Positions 22,901-34,900 of a stretch of DNA of 64,000 nucleotides are shown here, piece by piece. Origin of the DNA: Blastobasis lacticolella (taxonomy: Eukaryota; Arthropoda; Insecta; Lepidoptera; Blastobasidae); assembly GCA_905147135.1 (NCBI GenBank), contig LR990046.1, positions 10,756,501-10,820,500 of the forward strand, in the 5' to 3' direction. The position numbers were made by a program, and so were the translations under genes. The notes below the pieces were generated by a model, which had not been told where the DNA came from, ran no database searches, and was given only the letters and a program-made list of their open reading frames with translations. The number at the start of each line of letters is the position of its first letter. The stretch's first letter is position 1.

Positions 22901-25900
22901 GGAAACAGAAGAGCATTTAAAATCGAATTACCGTTCAGTAGTCCTTTGAGACTACCTTCTTAAGAAGGACCATCGCGCCCGTCGTTACAATTCTACTTAG
23001 GCTCGTGGCTCGTGCCTTGAACTAACAATGTCAGCCTAGTAACGGTTAAGGTCTACTTATGGTGTGTTTACATTTACGTCGGTTGACCGAATTCAGTTTA
23101 ACTTCAATCCATAGGTAATGTACTCTGAGATTGGTAGGAAAAACTACGTTACAATAAAAACCAATCTTGAAAAATATTACTACATTTACCACCGTAGTGG
23201 CACAGGTAGTTTTCCGTAATCCGTAGTAGAGCGTAGCAGCACTGATCACGGATTCACGGAAAGCTGGGCAGTTAAACTAAACAATAATATTGGCGTTAGG
23301 GCGGCTTGTACCAACCTTCATACAAAAAACGTAAAAACGTAATTATTAAACGTGTTTAAGAATTTGATGCTAACCGGGCTTAATGTCCCGTTGTACTCTC
23401 ATGCACGAGGGCCTGGTATCCGCGTTGATAATGATCTAGGATTTGGCAGATCAGGTAATTACAATGGAGCAACTGCCACCTGACCTCCATGATCCTGTTA
23501 AGGAGAACCTGACCTGATAGGATCATACCTGGAGTTAATCTATTTATTATTATTCCTATTCCTAGATTCGAAGCAGTGTGGGACAACCGCGACATGCCGT
23601 TTGGCGAGCTGGGGAAGTACAAGTTGTTGTATTTCCTCCAAGACGACACCATTGCCATCAAGGTAACCAATAACCATCTATAGAAATATCAATTCCTGAT
23701 TTCGGCGCCTTTTTTATCTCGCTGTTACACTGACCGAACTACCGTGACCGTTATTTAAGTGCATAATCAGTTACTAAACCATACCTAGTATGACAACTAT
23801 ATCTCAAAACTCAGTCTATCAGGCTACTACATGTAGTTTTCAACTCGCCCGTCCGGATTAAAATTAAACTGTTGCAGTGAAAATTCGCAGTCATAACGCA
23901 CTCGACGGATGTCCACGAACAAAACCTTCGTTAGTCGAGGACTCTCGTGTAGAGCTATGTTCACTGCGCATTCAGCTGGTATAAACGAGGGTTGTCGCTA
24001 AACATTACATAAAACCAGAGATTTATTTTCTCAAATGAAATGAAATTCGACAATAATTTACTTACATAAGTACATAATAAACCAGTAGGCTAATTACGTA
24101 ACTTTGTTGCTAACAGTTCTTTCATTTCAACGATTGAAATTGTTACTTTTGCCATTAAGTATCGCCGATTTCATGTGTTCAGTTGCTATAAAAGTTTCAT
24201 TGCAATAAACAGAAACACAAATCGATCATACGTAATCACAATAGTAACAATTTCAATAATTGAAATCAGATATTTGTTACATGTATGTATGTATGTATGT
24301 AAACTCTTTATTGCTTAATAAATACAGGAGTTACAAAAATATTTTACAAAGCAAAGGCGGGCTTATCCCACAATGGGATTTCTTCCAGCCAACCTTAAAC
24401 ATTCTGAAAGGACATTTAAGAAGCGGTGGAGGCAATATTGAGGTCTTAAATTAAATTATAGTATCTACAACAAATTATTTGAACATTACCTAATGTTTAA
24501 TTAAGTACATTGGTAGTCCCTTAAATATACAATAATATAACACTATACCCATACTATATAAATACATATACATATAACATCAAGCTCTATTGACTTGTGA
24601 AAAAGTGCTTTTTCAGAAGTTCTCTGAAGGATGACTGTGTTCGAGCATTATGAATGTCATCTGGCAGAGAGTTCCACAGGCGCGTGTTAGAAAAATAGAT
24701 AGAGTGTACCGATCTAATGTGTGAATTTAAGTATTTAGGGGATATGAGTTAGGTTGGCCTAGTAACTAAGGTTAGAAAGTTGAATGAAATGAAAAATAGG
24801 GCACATTAGTTAAATATAAATTTCTATTTATTCAGGAAAGGATATTCACATTCAAACACTGAGATTAGATTAAATGAGATAAGTTATTTATATAGGATAG
24901 CAGTCATAGCTAACAAATGAACATGGGAAATATGCTAATGTATTCTAAACATCATAAAACATAGCAAAATGATGTATAGCGGCTAAATCGCCTGAGGATT
25001 ACACAAATTTAGAAATCAGCAATAGGCACCAAAGTAATACAATACAAGATTATACTTAACTGTGTGGCTGGTCTGGAGCAAAAGTCCTTTCGTCTGATTC
25101 AACTAGGTTTATATACACAACGTTTAGTCGGAAATCGGAAGCCGGTACATATTTCAACCAATCACAAGACGTTATTACACTGCCAGTTAAATATGAAGTT
25201 ATTGTGCTAAAATACTTAACCAAAGACATCGAAATAGTTCTTAAAACTATTTATTACACAATTACAAATATATCTTTCAGTTAATTAGTACTTAATCTGT
25301 TAATGAGATTCGTTCTGAAATAAAGAACGAACATTTCGTTCGGAAACATTGAAAACTGCACAGAATATTAATTATTATACGTAAGTACTTTAAAGGGAAA
25401 TATTTACAAACTATATTCTATTAAATAAACCATCAAATTAACATAAAATAATTATAATATCTAACACGGCCATACTGACTGGACTTCGCTCTCGAAGTTT
25501 ATAAACTTTTATATGTTAGGCAAACAAGGCATACATACAAAAATATATCATCAACAAAATATTATCTACAAAAAGATATTTCTTTGCACTTTCCACTGAA
25601 AGTACTTAATTTCCCAACTAAGGGTCAAATAAATCTTAATAACTAAAAACATTTACATTGTTCATTGACAAAATAACCCAATAATACATTATGATAAGCT
25701 ATTTTGTTTTGTTAATTTCAGTAAATAGTGTCACATGAAAAGACATTTCTTTAAATAGTTGTGCAGTCTCACCTTTCTCATTAGGGGACCCATTATGCAC
25801 ATAATCTTCCCACTTAAGGGTCATTCTCCCATTAAGGGTAATATTCCCACTAAGGGTCAATCAATGTTAATTTTTGTAATGTGTAAATAGTGTCAATCCT

Positions 25901-28900
25901 TTTCTCATTAAGGGACATTTCTTTATATGGTTGTGCAGTCACACCTCTCTCATTAGGGGACTCCTATGCACATAAATTTCCCACGTAGGGTAATTTTGCC
26001 ACTAGGGGTCATTTTCCCATTAAGGGACATAAACAAACTGACACATTACTACATCATAATGTGCTATTTTTTTTTTTATGAATCTGTAAATAGTGTCTCA
26101 GACACCTTTCTTTACAAATTTTGAGTCGAACAAAATAAAATATCACTACATTATGATTTGTTATTTTATTTTATTAATTTATTAAATAGTGTCTCCTTAA
26201 GGGACATTAAATTTCTTTACACAGTAATCAACCCATACATTACTAAATATTTACGAACATGCTTAATACTTGTATAAGTATTCATGAAAAATAAAGTAAT
26301 AACATTTATTAATTTATTCTTAAATTACACTAAGCCGCCACGTATTTAGTATGGCTTACTACCTCGACTAACCGACCCTAAGGTCGCCAGTGAGGTTGAC
26401 AGACATCGGGATAAAAGAAAGCAGACCATTTAATTATTAGTACCTACTAATATAGTAATAGATACGTGGCCACTGTGCTACTTAGTTCACAATCAACCAA
26501 CAGTCGAATATAAAGTTTGAGGGAGTAATTTAAATTGCACCCTTCGCAATTCGTTCGGCCAGCCTGATATTTTGTTTATATTCATAAAAGTTTCTTAAAT
26601 CGACCATAAAATATTTAGTAATTTATCATTTATAGAATAGCATCAATAATAACTTTTATCATTTACGACTCATCGCGATTCCTACCTATATTCACCAAAA
26701 TACCAATTCAAAGAACAAGAAGCAGATTTTTATACTAATTATTTTAATTTCTGCGCTGGCGGGAATTGAACCCGCCGCTACTCACATAATATTCACGAAA
26801 CGATAGATCAACAAGAAAATACATCGCTATAAGGAGGATGGTACAACATTTCCAACCAGTCAATGGTTTTAATATTTTCCAATGCAGGTAACTGGAATTT
26901 ATTTATTTAGGACAGATCCGACTTTTTATTTATTTACAAAAAGAGGAATAACGATGTGGTCTTTCGGTGCTAATTAATTATGCCAATCTCAAATAAATGT
27001 TTTAATTTTCTAATCTTACGATAGATAACAAAAGCGGAGTTTCATATGCAGTACCAAGCGACACCGACGTCATCGACATAGGATTAAAATGTTTCAAAAC
27101 TGAAGTGGCCGTGAGCAGACCACAAAGTTCACCGGATCGATAGCCAATGGGGTACAAAGATCTTCGCGTGGCGATCACAATTGCAACGTCGATCGGTCTC
27201 CAGGAGATAGTCGGAGCCGGTGGATATTGGGCACAATGCTTATTGGTGTAAAAGGTTTGGAGGAGGTTCCTATGTCCTGCAGTGGACGTCCATCGTCTGA
27301 AATATTGAATATGCAGAACCTTTCAGGGTGTTACCTGTTACAGTTTTAGAGATTCCGTTCCAGGCGTCAATTTCCACAAGGTTGTTATGAGTCGAATGAT
27401 CGGGTGGTGAAAACTGCTCAGCGCAAATCCTGGTTTAGGTGTCTCGACACCTTCTTCAAGAGGGGAAGTCCGTCGATCATTCAAGACGATGATAAGCACT
27501 GAGAAGCACGTCCTCGTGTGTTATCTGAAACATGAACACCACAGCACAGTACCTTGCTTACTCACTCCTGACCCTACGTTGGTAGGACATCCGCTACTAC
27601 CAGCTCTTTTCTTAAGCTTATTAAAAACATAGTTAATTATTAATTAATTTACTTTTTGTACATTAGTCCCACTTTATTAAACAAATGTTATATTACCTCA
27701 AGAAAAATCAAATAGAAATTAATACTCATTGCTAAAATATTTACTCAGTGACGTTTATTGGTCACACTTTTGTAACCTGTAGGTTGCTCCATCGGCAAGA
27801 GTCCTCTCTTAAATTTATGACGATGATGAGGTACTTATAAGAGGTACTACTGTACTAGTCGTACTTTTATATCGTGTATGTACACTACTGTTAGAATATA
27901 CAGTACACATCCCAATATGAAATTGCTAAACTCAAAGTAGTATCCGCTTTACTTTACCAATGCTATCTATAGCCTGTTCGCTCATGGTTTATCCTTAGAC
28001 CAAACCTATACTCTGTCCATCGAAGATACTAGTCATGGATAACACAGTCCATCGGCACCACACCAAAACAACTAAACACGAAAAGTAATCATCATCGCTT
28101 CCTTTATCATCATAGATTCCTTTTTAACTGTTACGGACCAGTCGAATGAAGTACTTAATTCACATTAACGTGACGTATTGCAAATAACCAACCAACAAAA
28201 ATAATTGTTGAACACTTAGATCCAGCGCAGGAAAATAATGACTCAGATCCTAATTTGGAATTTAACTACCGCCACCAACATAAAATTACGTCACCCAGAC
28301 TATTTTAAATGTACCTAGTAGGTAGGTGGTTTTTCAATGCTTTTTTCAGTGTTGGCAGTCATTATTAAAATTATTATGAAAGCATACCCTCATCAAACAA
28401 ATAATTTACAATGTTTACTTTGTGTTCGTAATCGTTTCTTGGCAGTAATAATTTCGGTTTTAAATTAATTGTAAAATGAAATGAAATTGTAACTCTGTTT
28501 TTAAGTTTGCGCATAGAAACTTGGTTCATTCACAGTTTATGGGAAAATAAATGATTTTAAGTTATTTCTACTATCAACATTAAAAATAAACATTTTACGA
28601 CTCACCGACTAAAAACAGGAGCTTCCAGTAGTTGTGAACCAAACATCGTAGTAGCATCTGCAGGTACTCGCCATTCTGCGTCATAAGAAGCATCCAGCTT
28701 CCATAGGCTCGTGCGAGCGCGCGAGCGGTGCGAAGAGATCACAATGTGACATGAAAAATAAAGGACAATTAGAAATATTGTGGTTGGAATCCTTTATCCC
28801 ACTTCTGATGTTAGAAAAATAGATAGAGTGTACCGATCTAATGTGTGAATTTAAGTATTTAGGGGATATGAGTTAGGTTGGCCTAGTAACTAAGGTTAGA

Positions 28901-31900
28901 AAGTTGAATGAAATGAAAAATAGGGCACATTAGTTAAATATAAATTTCTATTTATTCAGGAAAGGATATTCACATTCAAACACTGAGATTAGATTAAATG
29001 AGATAAGTTATTTATATAGGATAGCAGTCATAGCTAACAAATGAACATGGGAAATATGCTAATGTATTCTAAACATCATAAAACATAGCAAAATGATGTA
29101 TAGCGGCTAAATCGCCTGAGGATTACACAAATTTAGAAATCAGCAATAGGCACCAAAGTAATACAATACAAGATTATACTTAACTGTGTGGCTGGTCTGG
29201 AGCAAAAGTCCTTTCGTCTGATTCAACTAGGTTTATATACACAACGTTTAGCCGGAAATCGGAAGCCGGTACATATTTCAACCAATCACAAGACGTTATT
29301 ACACTGCCAGTTAAATATGAAGTTATTGTGCTAAAATACTTAACCAAAGACATCGAAATAGTTCTTAAAACTATTTATTACACAATTACAAATATATCTT
29401 TCAGTTAATTAGTACTTAATCTGTTAATGAGATTCGTTCTGAAATAAAGAACGAACATTTCGTTCGGAAACATTGAAAACTGCACAGAATATAAATTATT
29501 ATACGTAAGTACTTTAAAGGGAAATATTTACAAACTATATTCTATTAAATAAACCATCAAATTAACATAAAATAATTATAATATCTAACACGCGCAGCAT
29601 ATACTCGAAAAGATTTCTCATAGGCGGCTGAACTATAAGTGGGAATTGCCAGTTGGAGTTCCCTGCGAGGGCGCATTACATAATTAGCCTAAGGTTGTAA
29701 CAAACCCCAGTGTTGATATAATTACCTAAACCGTGATAATTTCATACATGTCGTGTTATTTTAGATAAGAGGGAACCAACCTTTGCGAAATTGGCAAGGC
29801 CAATTTTCATCAGACGCCAACATTTATTTGAAAAAGTGCAGATATACACTGCTCCCTCTCCCCGTGGTTTCCACCCCCTTACAATTCGAAGTTCCGTGAA
29901 CATTCAGCTATCCTGTTAATTTAGCTACACCGTACAAAAATACAATCAATATTACCGTTTTTCCAATGGAATTTCCAATAACTACTCTCTGCATAGTTTA
30001 CACGCAGTCCAATGACCTGTACAATTTTATGATCAATGAGATTTTTGCACGTGTTACATACCTACTCGTATGTGTTCTTTCGCTTTGGAAAATCGGCGCC
30101 GCACCGCCAAAGCTTGATGTTGTAATCCCCAGTTAATGGCGCTGACCTTTTAATAAACGCGGCTACAACCCCTCTGATTAAAATATTTATGAGCATCTAC
30201 CCGACTATAAAGGGGTTGATTTAAAAAGATCGGATAATTTTCCCTAAATTAAAATGATCCGGTAAATCTTCCGGCAGGGAATTAATTCTCGGATTCATTC
30301 GTCGTGTCTTTACTTATTCAAAAACTAAATTGGCCGTACCGCCCAGCAACGGCGTAAATTTTGCATCGCTTAATTAGGTGTTCAAATATATATAAATTAT
30401 TATACTTAAAAGCGTTTTCCTACCAACTTTTTGTAAATACTCTGGGCGAGATAGTATTAAGCATAATATTCGCTAGCAAGCAACGTCTGCGGCTCCAGCT
30501 AAAAGCTTTCTATGAGGGAATAAATTCAGCCTGTAATTTGGAAACTCCGGAGAGCCTTGGAAATCAGCGCAATGAATATTTATCGGGGTCCTGCCGCTGC
30601 CGCGCACACCAATTATGCTTCTCTATAAAATCCTCGCTCGCACAATGGGACATGCATACGAGCGGCTACTGAATTAAAAAAGCAATTTTCTCAGTCTTAA
30701 TATAATAATTTTAAAAAGATAGGTATTTTAAATATAAATCTATATTATAAAGTTTCTGTTATATTTCAGGAACTGGGGGAAGATAGCGCTGGGAAAGACC
30801 CATTCCCAATGCTATTGAAGAAGACGAAGTTACCCAAAAAATGGAAGGAAAAGCCTTGTAAGTGATCGAAATAACTCAAAATAAGTAATTATGTATTATA
30901 TTGTACCTATGTAATTTTACCTAAGTATATATATATATATATATATGTTAAGTAAAACTATTAAAGGTAGTAAGTAGATCCACTTTTACTTTGAGCAGTC
31001 GGTGGGTAGGGCAAAATTTTGTTGATAAATGAGTACGTTATTTGTATCGAATACATTCCGTATGCGAGTTTTTATTGCAAGAAAGTGCTGTCTTTACATT
31101 GTTACAAGTCAATAAAGAGCATTTGAGTGCTACAATGAATGTCGGCAGTAAGCCACGGAGGGGCTGGAAACATCGATAAAAATAAAACTGAGCGACGAAG
31201 TGATATTTGTTGGTTCCAAAAGCGATATATTGCATGGCCTTTTTCTTTTTAACGGCTCAATCAGAGTAAGGGTCTCGCATTGTAATATATGACATACTTC
31301 AAGTGTACTCTAAATAATAGGGTACTGATTTTGGCATCTCCGTTAAAATTTTAAATCTTTTGGTTATCTAGCTTTTCGTAGTTCTACACTTTGGAAGTGA
31401 TTTGAACGTAGTTTCAAGTTATCAGAGGGCTTGTCTTTGTTAACTAAGATTCCTGTCTCAAGTTAGGATTATAGATATTAATATTACTTGATCTCTTTGT
31501 TAAGTAAGTTGGCGACTAGTTTCGAATTTCATTGCTATTTGAAGGCGTACTCACTCACAACGAACTCTGTTTTCCTGTAATCTATAATGGGAGATACTTG
31601 ATCACTTTTCTAAATTTAAGCTGTGCAAACAAGAGGTGCCGGGTTCGTAGCCTACTGCTGTCATGAACCAATACCTCTTTTCTGCGTTATGTACATTAGT
31701 TGAACACTAACCGATGCTCTACGGCGAGGGAAAACATCGTAATGAAACTTCAGGCGACTAAATGTTTTGAATCGCTCGCCTCGAGTCGGACGGTTTTCAA
31801 CTTTGTTTTTCAGCATGAAAATTTCAATGTTTTTAAATCACATTCGCAATACCAGAAACGAATGGTTTGAAAATAGATAAAATCAGCATCATGCACCAAA

Positions 31901-34900
31901 TTATTGAATTTTACATTTTGAAATTAAATATGAAAATCCTTTCGACTTGAGGAAAAGGCAAATTCAAAAATAGGGACCCTGGTCATGTTCCCCTAGTAGT
32001 AGGGTCACGGAGGCCAAATGACAGTTGCTTCCCTGATCAACTGCCAAATCCTGGATGGTCAAGGCAGACACCGGGCCCTCGTGCGGGACACGCTATGATG
32101 ATTAAAGCTTAAGAAGATAGGGATTGCGTACGCAACGCCATACAAAACTGATGTTTTCTATGGTGTAAAGCTGAATTATGTAAGTATGTGTAGTTATTCC
32201 CTTAGCCTTGTGACCTAGCAACGTCCAATAGGTAGAATACCCTTTCGCCCCACTTAAATGAATTAAGCTGAATATGTGTATGTGTAGTTATTCCCTTAGC
32301 CTTGTGACCTAGCAACGTCCAATAGGTAGAATACCCTTTCGCCCCACTTTAATGAAATGGGAATAAAACTTCACCCTCTGAAGCCAGCTACCAAATGTTA
32401 GAATTATATCTGAAACTGCATAGAATTACTGAAACGGATAAAATCCAGTGAAGCTTTCCCGAAGCACACAATTTTAATGTTATGTGAAAAGTTTCCACAA
32501 AGTGAGATGTGAATTGAGAATAATTTTCTAGCACTAAAATGGGAACTCGCAAATTTAATTTTTCGCATGTACAAATCACTCACTCAAAACGCATTCGTTT
32601 TCAGACGCATTCGCATTTTAATACAAAACTTTGAACAGTTAACATATTAAGAATTCTGTTATTTAATTGTACGAATCACTGCTACTATTTTGAATCCATA
32701 CCTACTATTTTGTTCGGAGATGGGTACAGGAAATGTCGTATGTTTTAAATACACCCACCAACAATCGACCTTTAGCTTAGATATCCCGAAAGAATAAAGT
32801 GCGTAACATGCGAGTAAGCTAGTTCCCTGGACAGTAGTGGTGCCTATGAAGTATGAACAGTTTACGGCCTCGAACAGAAAAAATATTTTTAGGAACTGAT
32901 CTTTAAATGCCTGGTTAGTAATCTCGGCTTTGAAAGATCTGCCGTTCAAAGGGTAATCCACCCCTATTGCTTAAATATGTATAGTAAAGTAAAAAAAAAT
33001 ATCTTGCACACATACGTGTAGGACCGTGAATTAAAGTCTCTAAAAAACGAGAGTTCACAAAATCAATGAGGATTTCTGCGATTCTAGATGGCGCTACTAA
33101 GACTTAACGTCTGATGTCAACATAAAGCCCTGTCATTGGCTAGAACCGGTATGTCATTTTACAGCAGTTGTTTCTGTCTAATTGCATGGCAGTATTTTGA
33201 CAACGGACCTTACTTCTCACTAGTGGCATCTATGGGATTTTAAATCGCGAATACCCTCATTGTTTCACCGTCCCACCAGTGGACTTCCCATCGATCGTGC
33301 TGGAGATGTCTGAGGAGGAGGTGACGGAGTACTACGCGCCGCGGGACCTGATCGTCGGCGAGACGGTGTTCCTGCTGGGCAGGCGGTTCCTGATCTGCGA
33401 CGCGGACTCCTTCACCCGCCACTATTACAAGTGAGTTGGTTGCTAGAGGTTTCGTCTGTTTGGAACCATAGGCTCTAGTTTTGAACCACTCCTTCGAGTC
33501 AATCAAAAAGTCGAAGATATCAATTTTCGGCATGAAAAATACAATATTTCTTTAATTACGTTGGCAACACCGAAAGTAAATGGTTTAAAAATAAAGCAAA
33601 TATTGAATGAAGAGTTTTCCAGTAGGTATTGATAGTTGGTTTCAAAAAGCATCAATAGATGGCGCTCCTACAATTTTGGTAATCTTTTTATAATCTGTAT
33701 GATGGTGGCAGTGATTTCATGCAGCCAACTAAACCAAACTTAAAAATAAAATGTTTATTAATATAAACATAACTGTTAAAGGTTGAACGAAGTGTAAAAA
33801 GAAATATTTATAGAAGTTGGCACTATGTTCCATTATTATTACAACATCTAAAAGGTTGAAAACTATTGACAAATACAATATTATCCAATACAACGTATCC
33901 AGTGTTTATATCCTGTTTGCTAAGAACCTATTTCAAGCGATTATCAATTACCAAAATTGTCGGGGCGCCATCTAGTGAGTGGTTAGGAATGCTTTAGATA
34001 CCTATTGGAAAACTGCTCATTGTGCCAAAAATCAGAATTGAAAACCATTCGAATCAAGACGAGCGGGTCAAAAGTAAGATCCATGTCACTTTACAAAATT
34101 GAAGACTAACTTATAAATTACATAATCACATCAACAACCCATAACAGTATACTTCTATTCTTGAGTCCCCTCCACATCAGTCATTGCCATAATCTCCACG
34201 TTTGGCAGGCGGGTTGGGTATCGCAGTGTTATAGCAATTGTAAATTATTTTCAATACTATTTTATTATATTATACTATCGCATTGGACCACTTTCCATTA
34301 GGTGGACCACTTGCATTGACTATTATTATGTAAAGCGAGTGGCTAAAACATTGTATCATCATCATCAACTGAACGTTACTGTTTACTATTGGACTTTATC
34401 CTCTTCAACATCAGCTTGCCATGAACTCCTTACTATTGAATTACGCATCGTTAATGCTGTCTATCGAGTCTTTAGGTTCCCGATAGCATCCATTATATCA
34501 ATACAACAGAATACTAATATGTCATTACACCTTATTACATAAAATGTTTTATCAGACAAAACGAACAATAGAAACACAACGTGGCGTCCCATCAAACGAA
34601 CATTACCTTTATGAGCGGAAAAGCGCATTTTCTATAGTAGCACATTAGAGACGTTATTTCTTCCCATCAATCTGCTAGCGATGGAGGAGCTCGCGTGTCA
34701 CCACAGCGTTAATGGGAACAGATTATCAGCCAAGCCAGGAGTTGAAATCTAAGTTACTAAGTAGCTACTCAAGGGAACTATTGTGATAACGTTCCCATTA
34801 AAAGTATGACAAACAACTCAAAAATCGTAGGTAGTATTGTCCCGACAAAAATATGAATTAGATATCAATTATGTAGATCGAAAAAGCCAATTTTAATTAT

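Larger units (their letters stand above)
13922..23565 (+). other. EFHC-like intron (9.6 kb), contents
   Basis: Non-coding. It holds MITEs (14572-14750, 15305-15415, 16514-16562, 23299-23379), dispersed repeat pieces, a mariner relic (18440-19330), and a partial tail-like Helitron piece near 22235-22260. The stretch 19500-20680 and 21230-21800 show nothing I can assign. Confidence 0.6.
24685..29590. mobile_element. LTR retrotransposon without coding capacity (LARD-like), 4906 bp
   Basis: Two 782-bp direct repeats, each beginning TGTTAG and ending CTAACA, enclose 3342 bp. The flanks are an exact 4-bp duplication CGCG (24681-24684 and 29591-29594). The interior has no open frame above about 60 codons and no gag, protease, RT or integrase motif that I can see. 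It contains TTAAGGG-type blocks, an RTE 3' fragment (27095-27310) and a tRNA-like T-arm. Neither a clear primer-binding site nor a polypurine tract could be placed, so the strand is left open. It must have been mobilised by proteins of another element. Confidence 0.85.
30858..33279 (+). other. EFHC-like intron, contents
   Basis: A (TA)n microsatellite at 30929-30946, a MITE at 31763-31978, a dispersed-repeat piece at 31990-32100, and a tandem duplication with 97-bp period at 32169-32360. No exon is seen. Confidence 0.55.

Noticed and set aside
25467..25500. Primer-binding site of the LTR element
   Set aside because: TGGACTTCGC at 25479 starts about 12 bases after the LTR and matches no tRNA 3' end I can name; the opposite end (TGGGATAAAGG on the minus strand) is no clearer.
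26750..26800. Possible tRNA gene (GGCGGGAATTGAACCCGCC)
   Set aside because: Only a T-arm-like hairpin is present; no acceptor, D or anticodon arms pair. Probably a SINE or tRNA-like relic.
30361..30672. 103-codon plus-strand frame in an EFHC intron
   Set aside because: Not similar to the DM10 protein, not flanked by usable splice sites in phase; the adjacent exons join perfectly without it.
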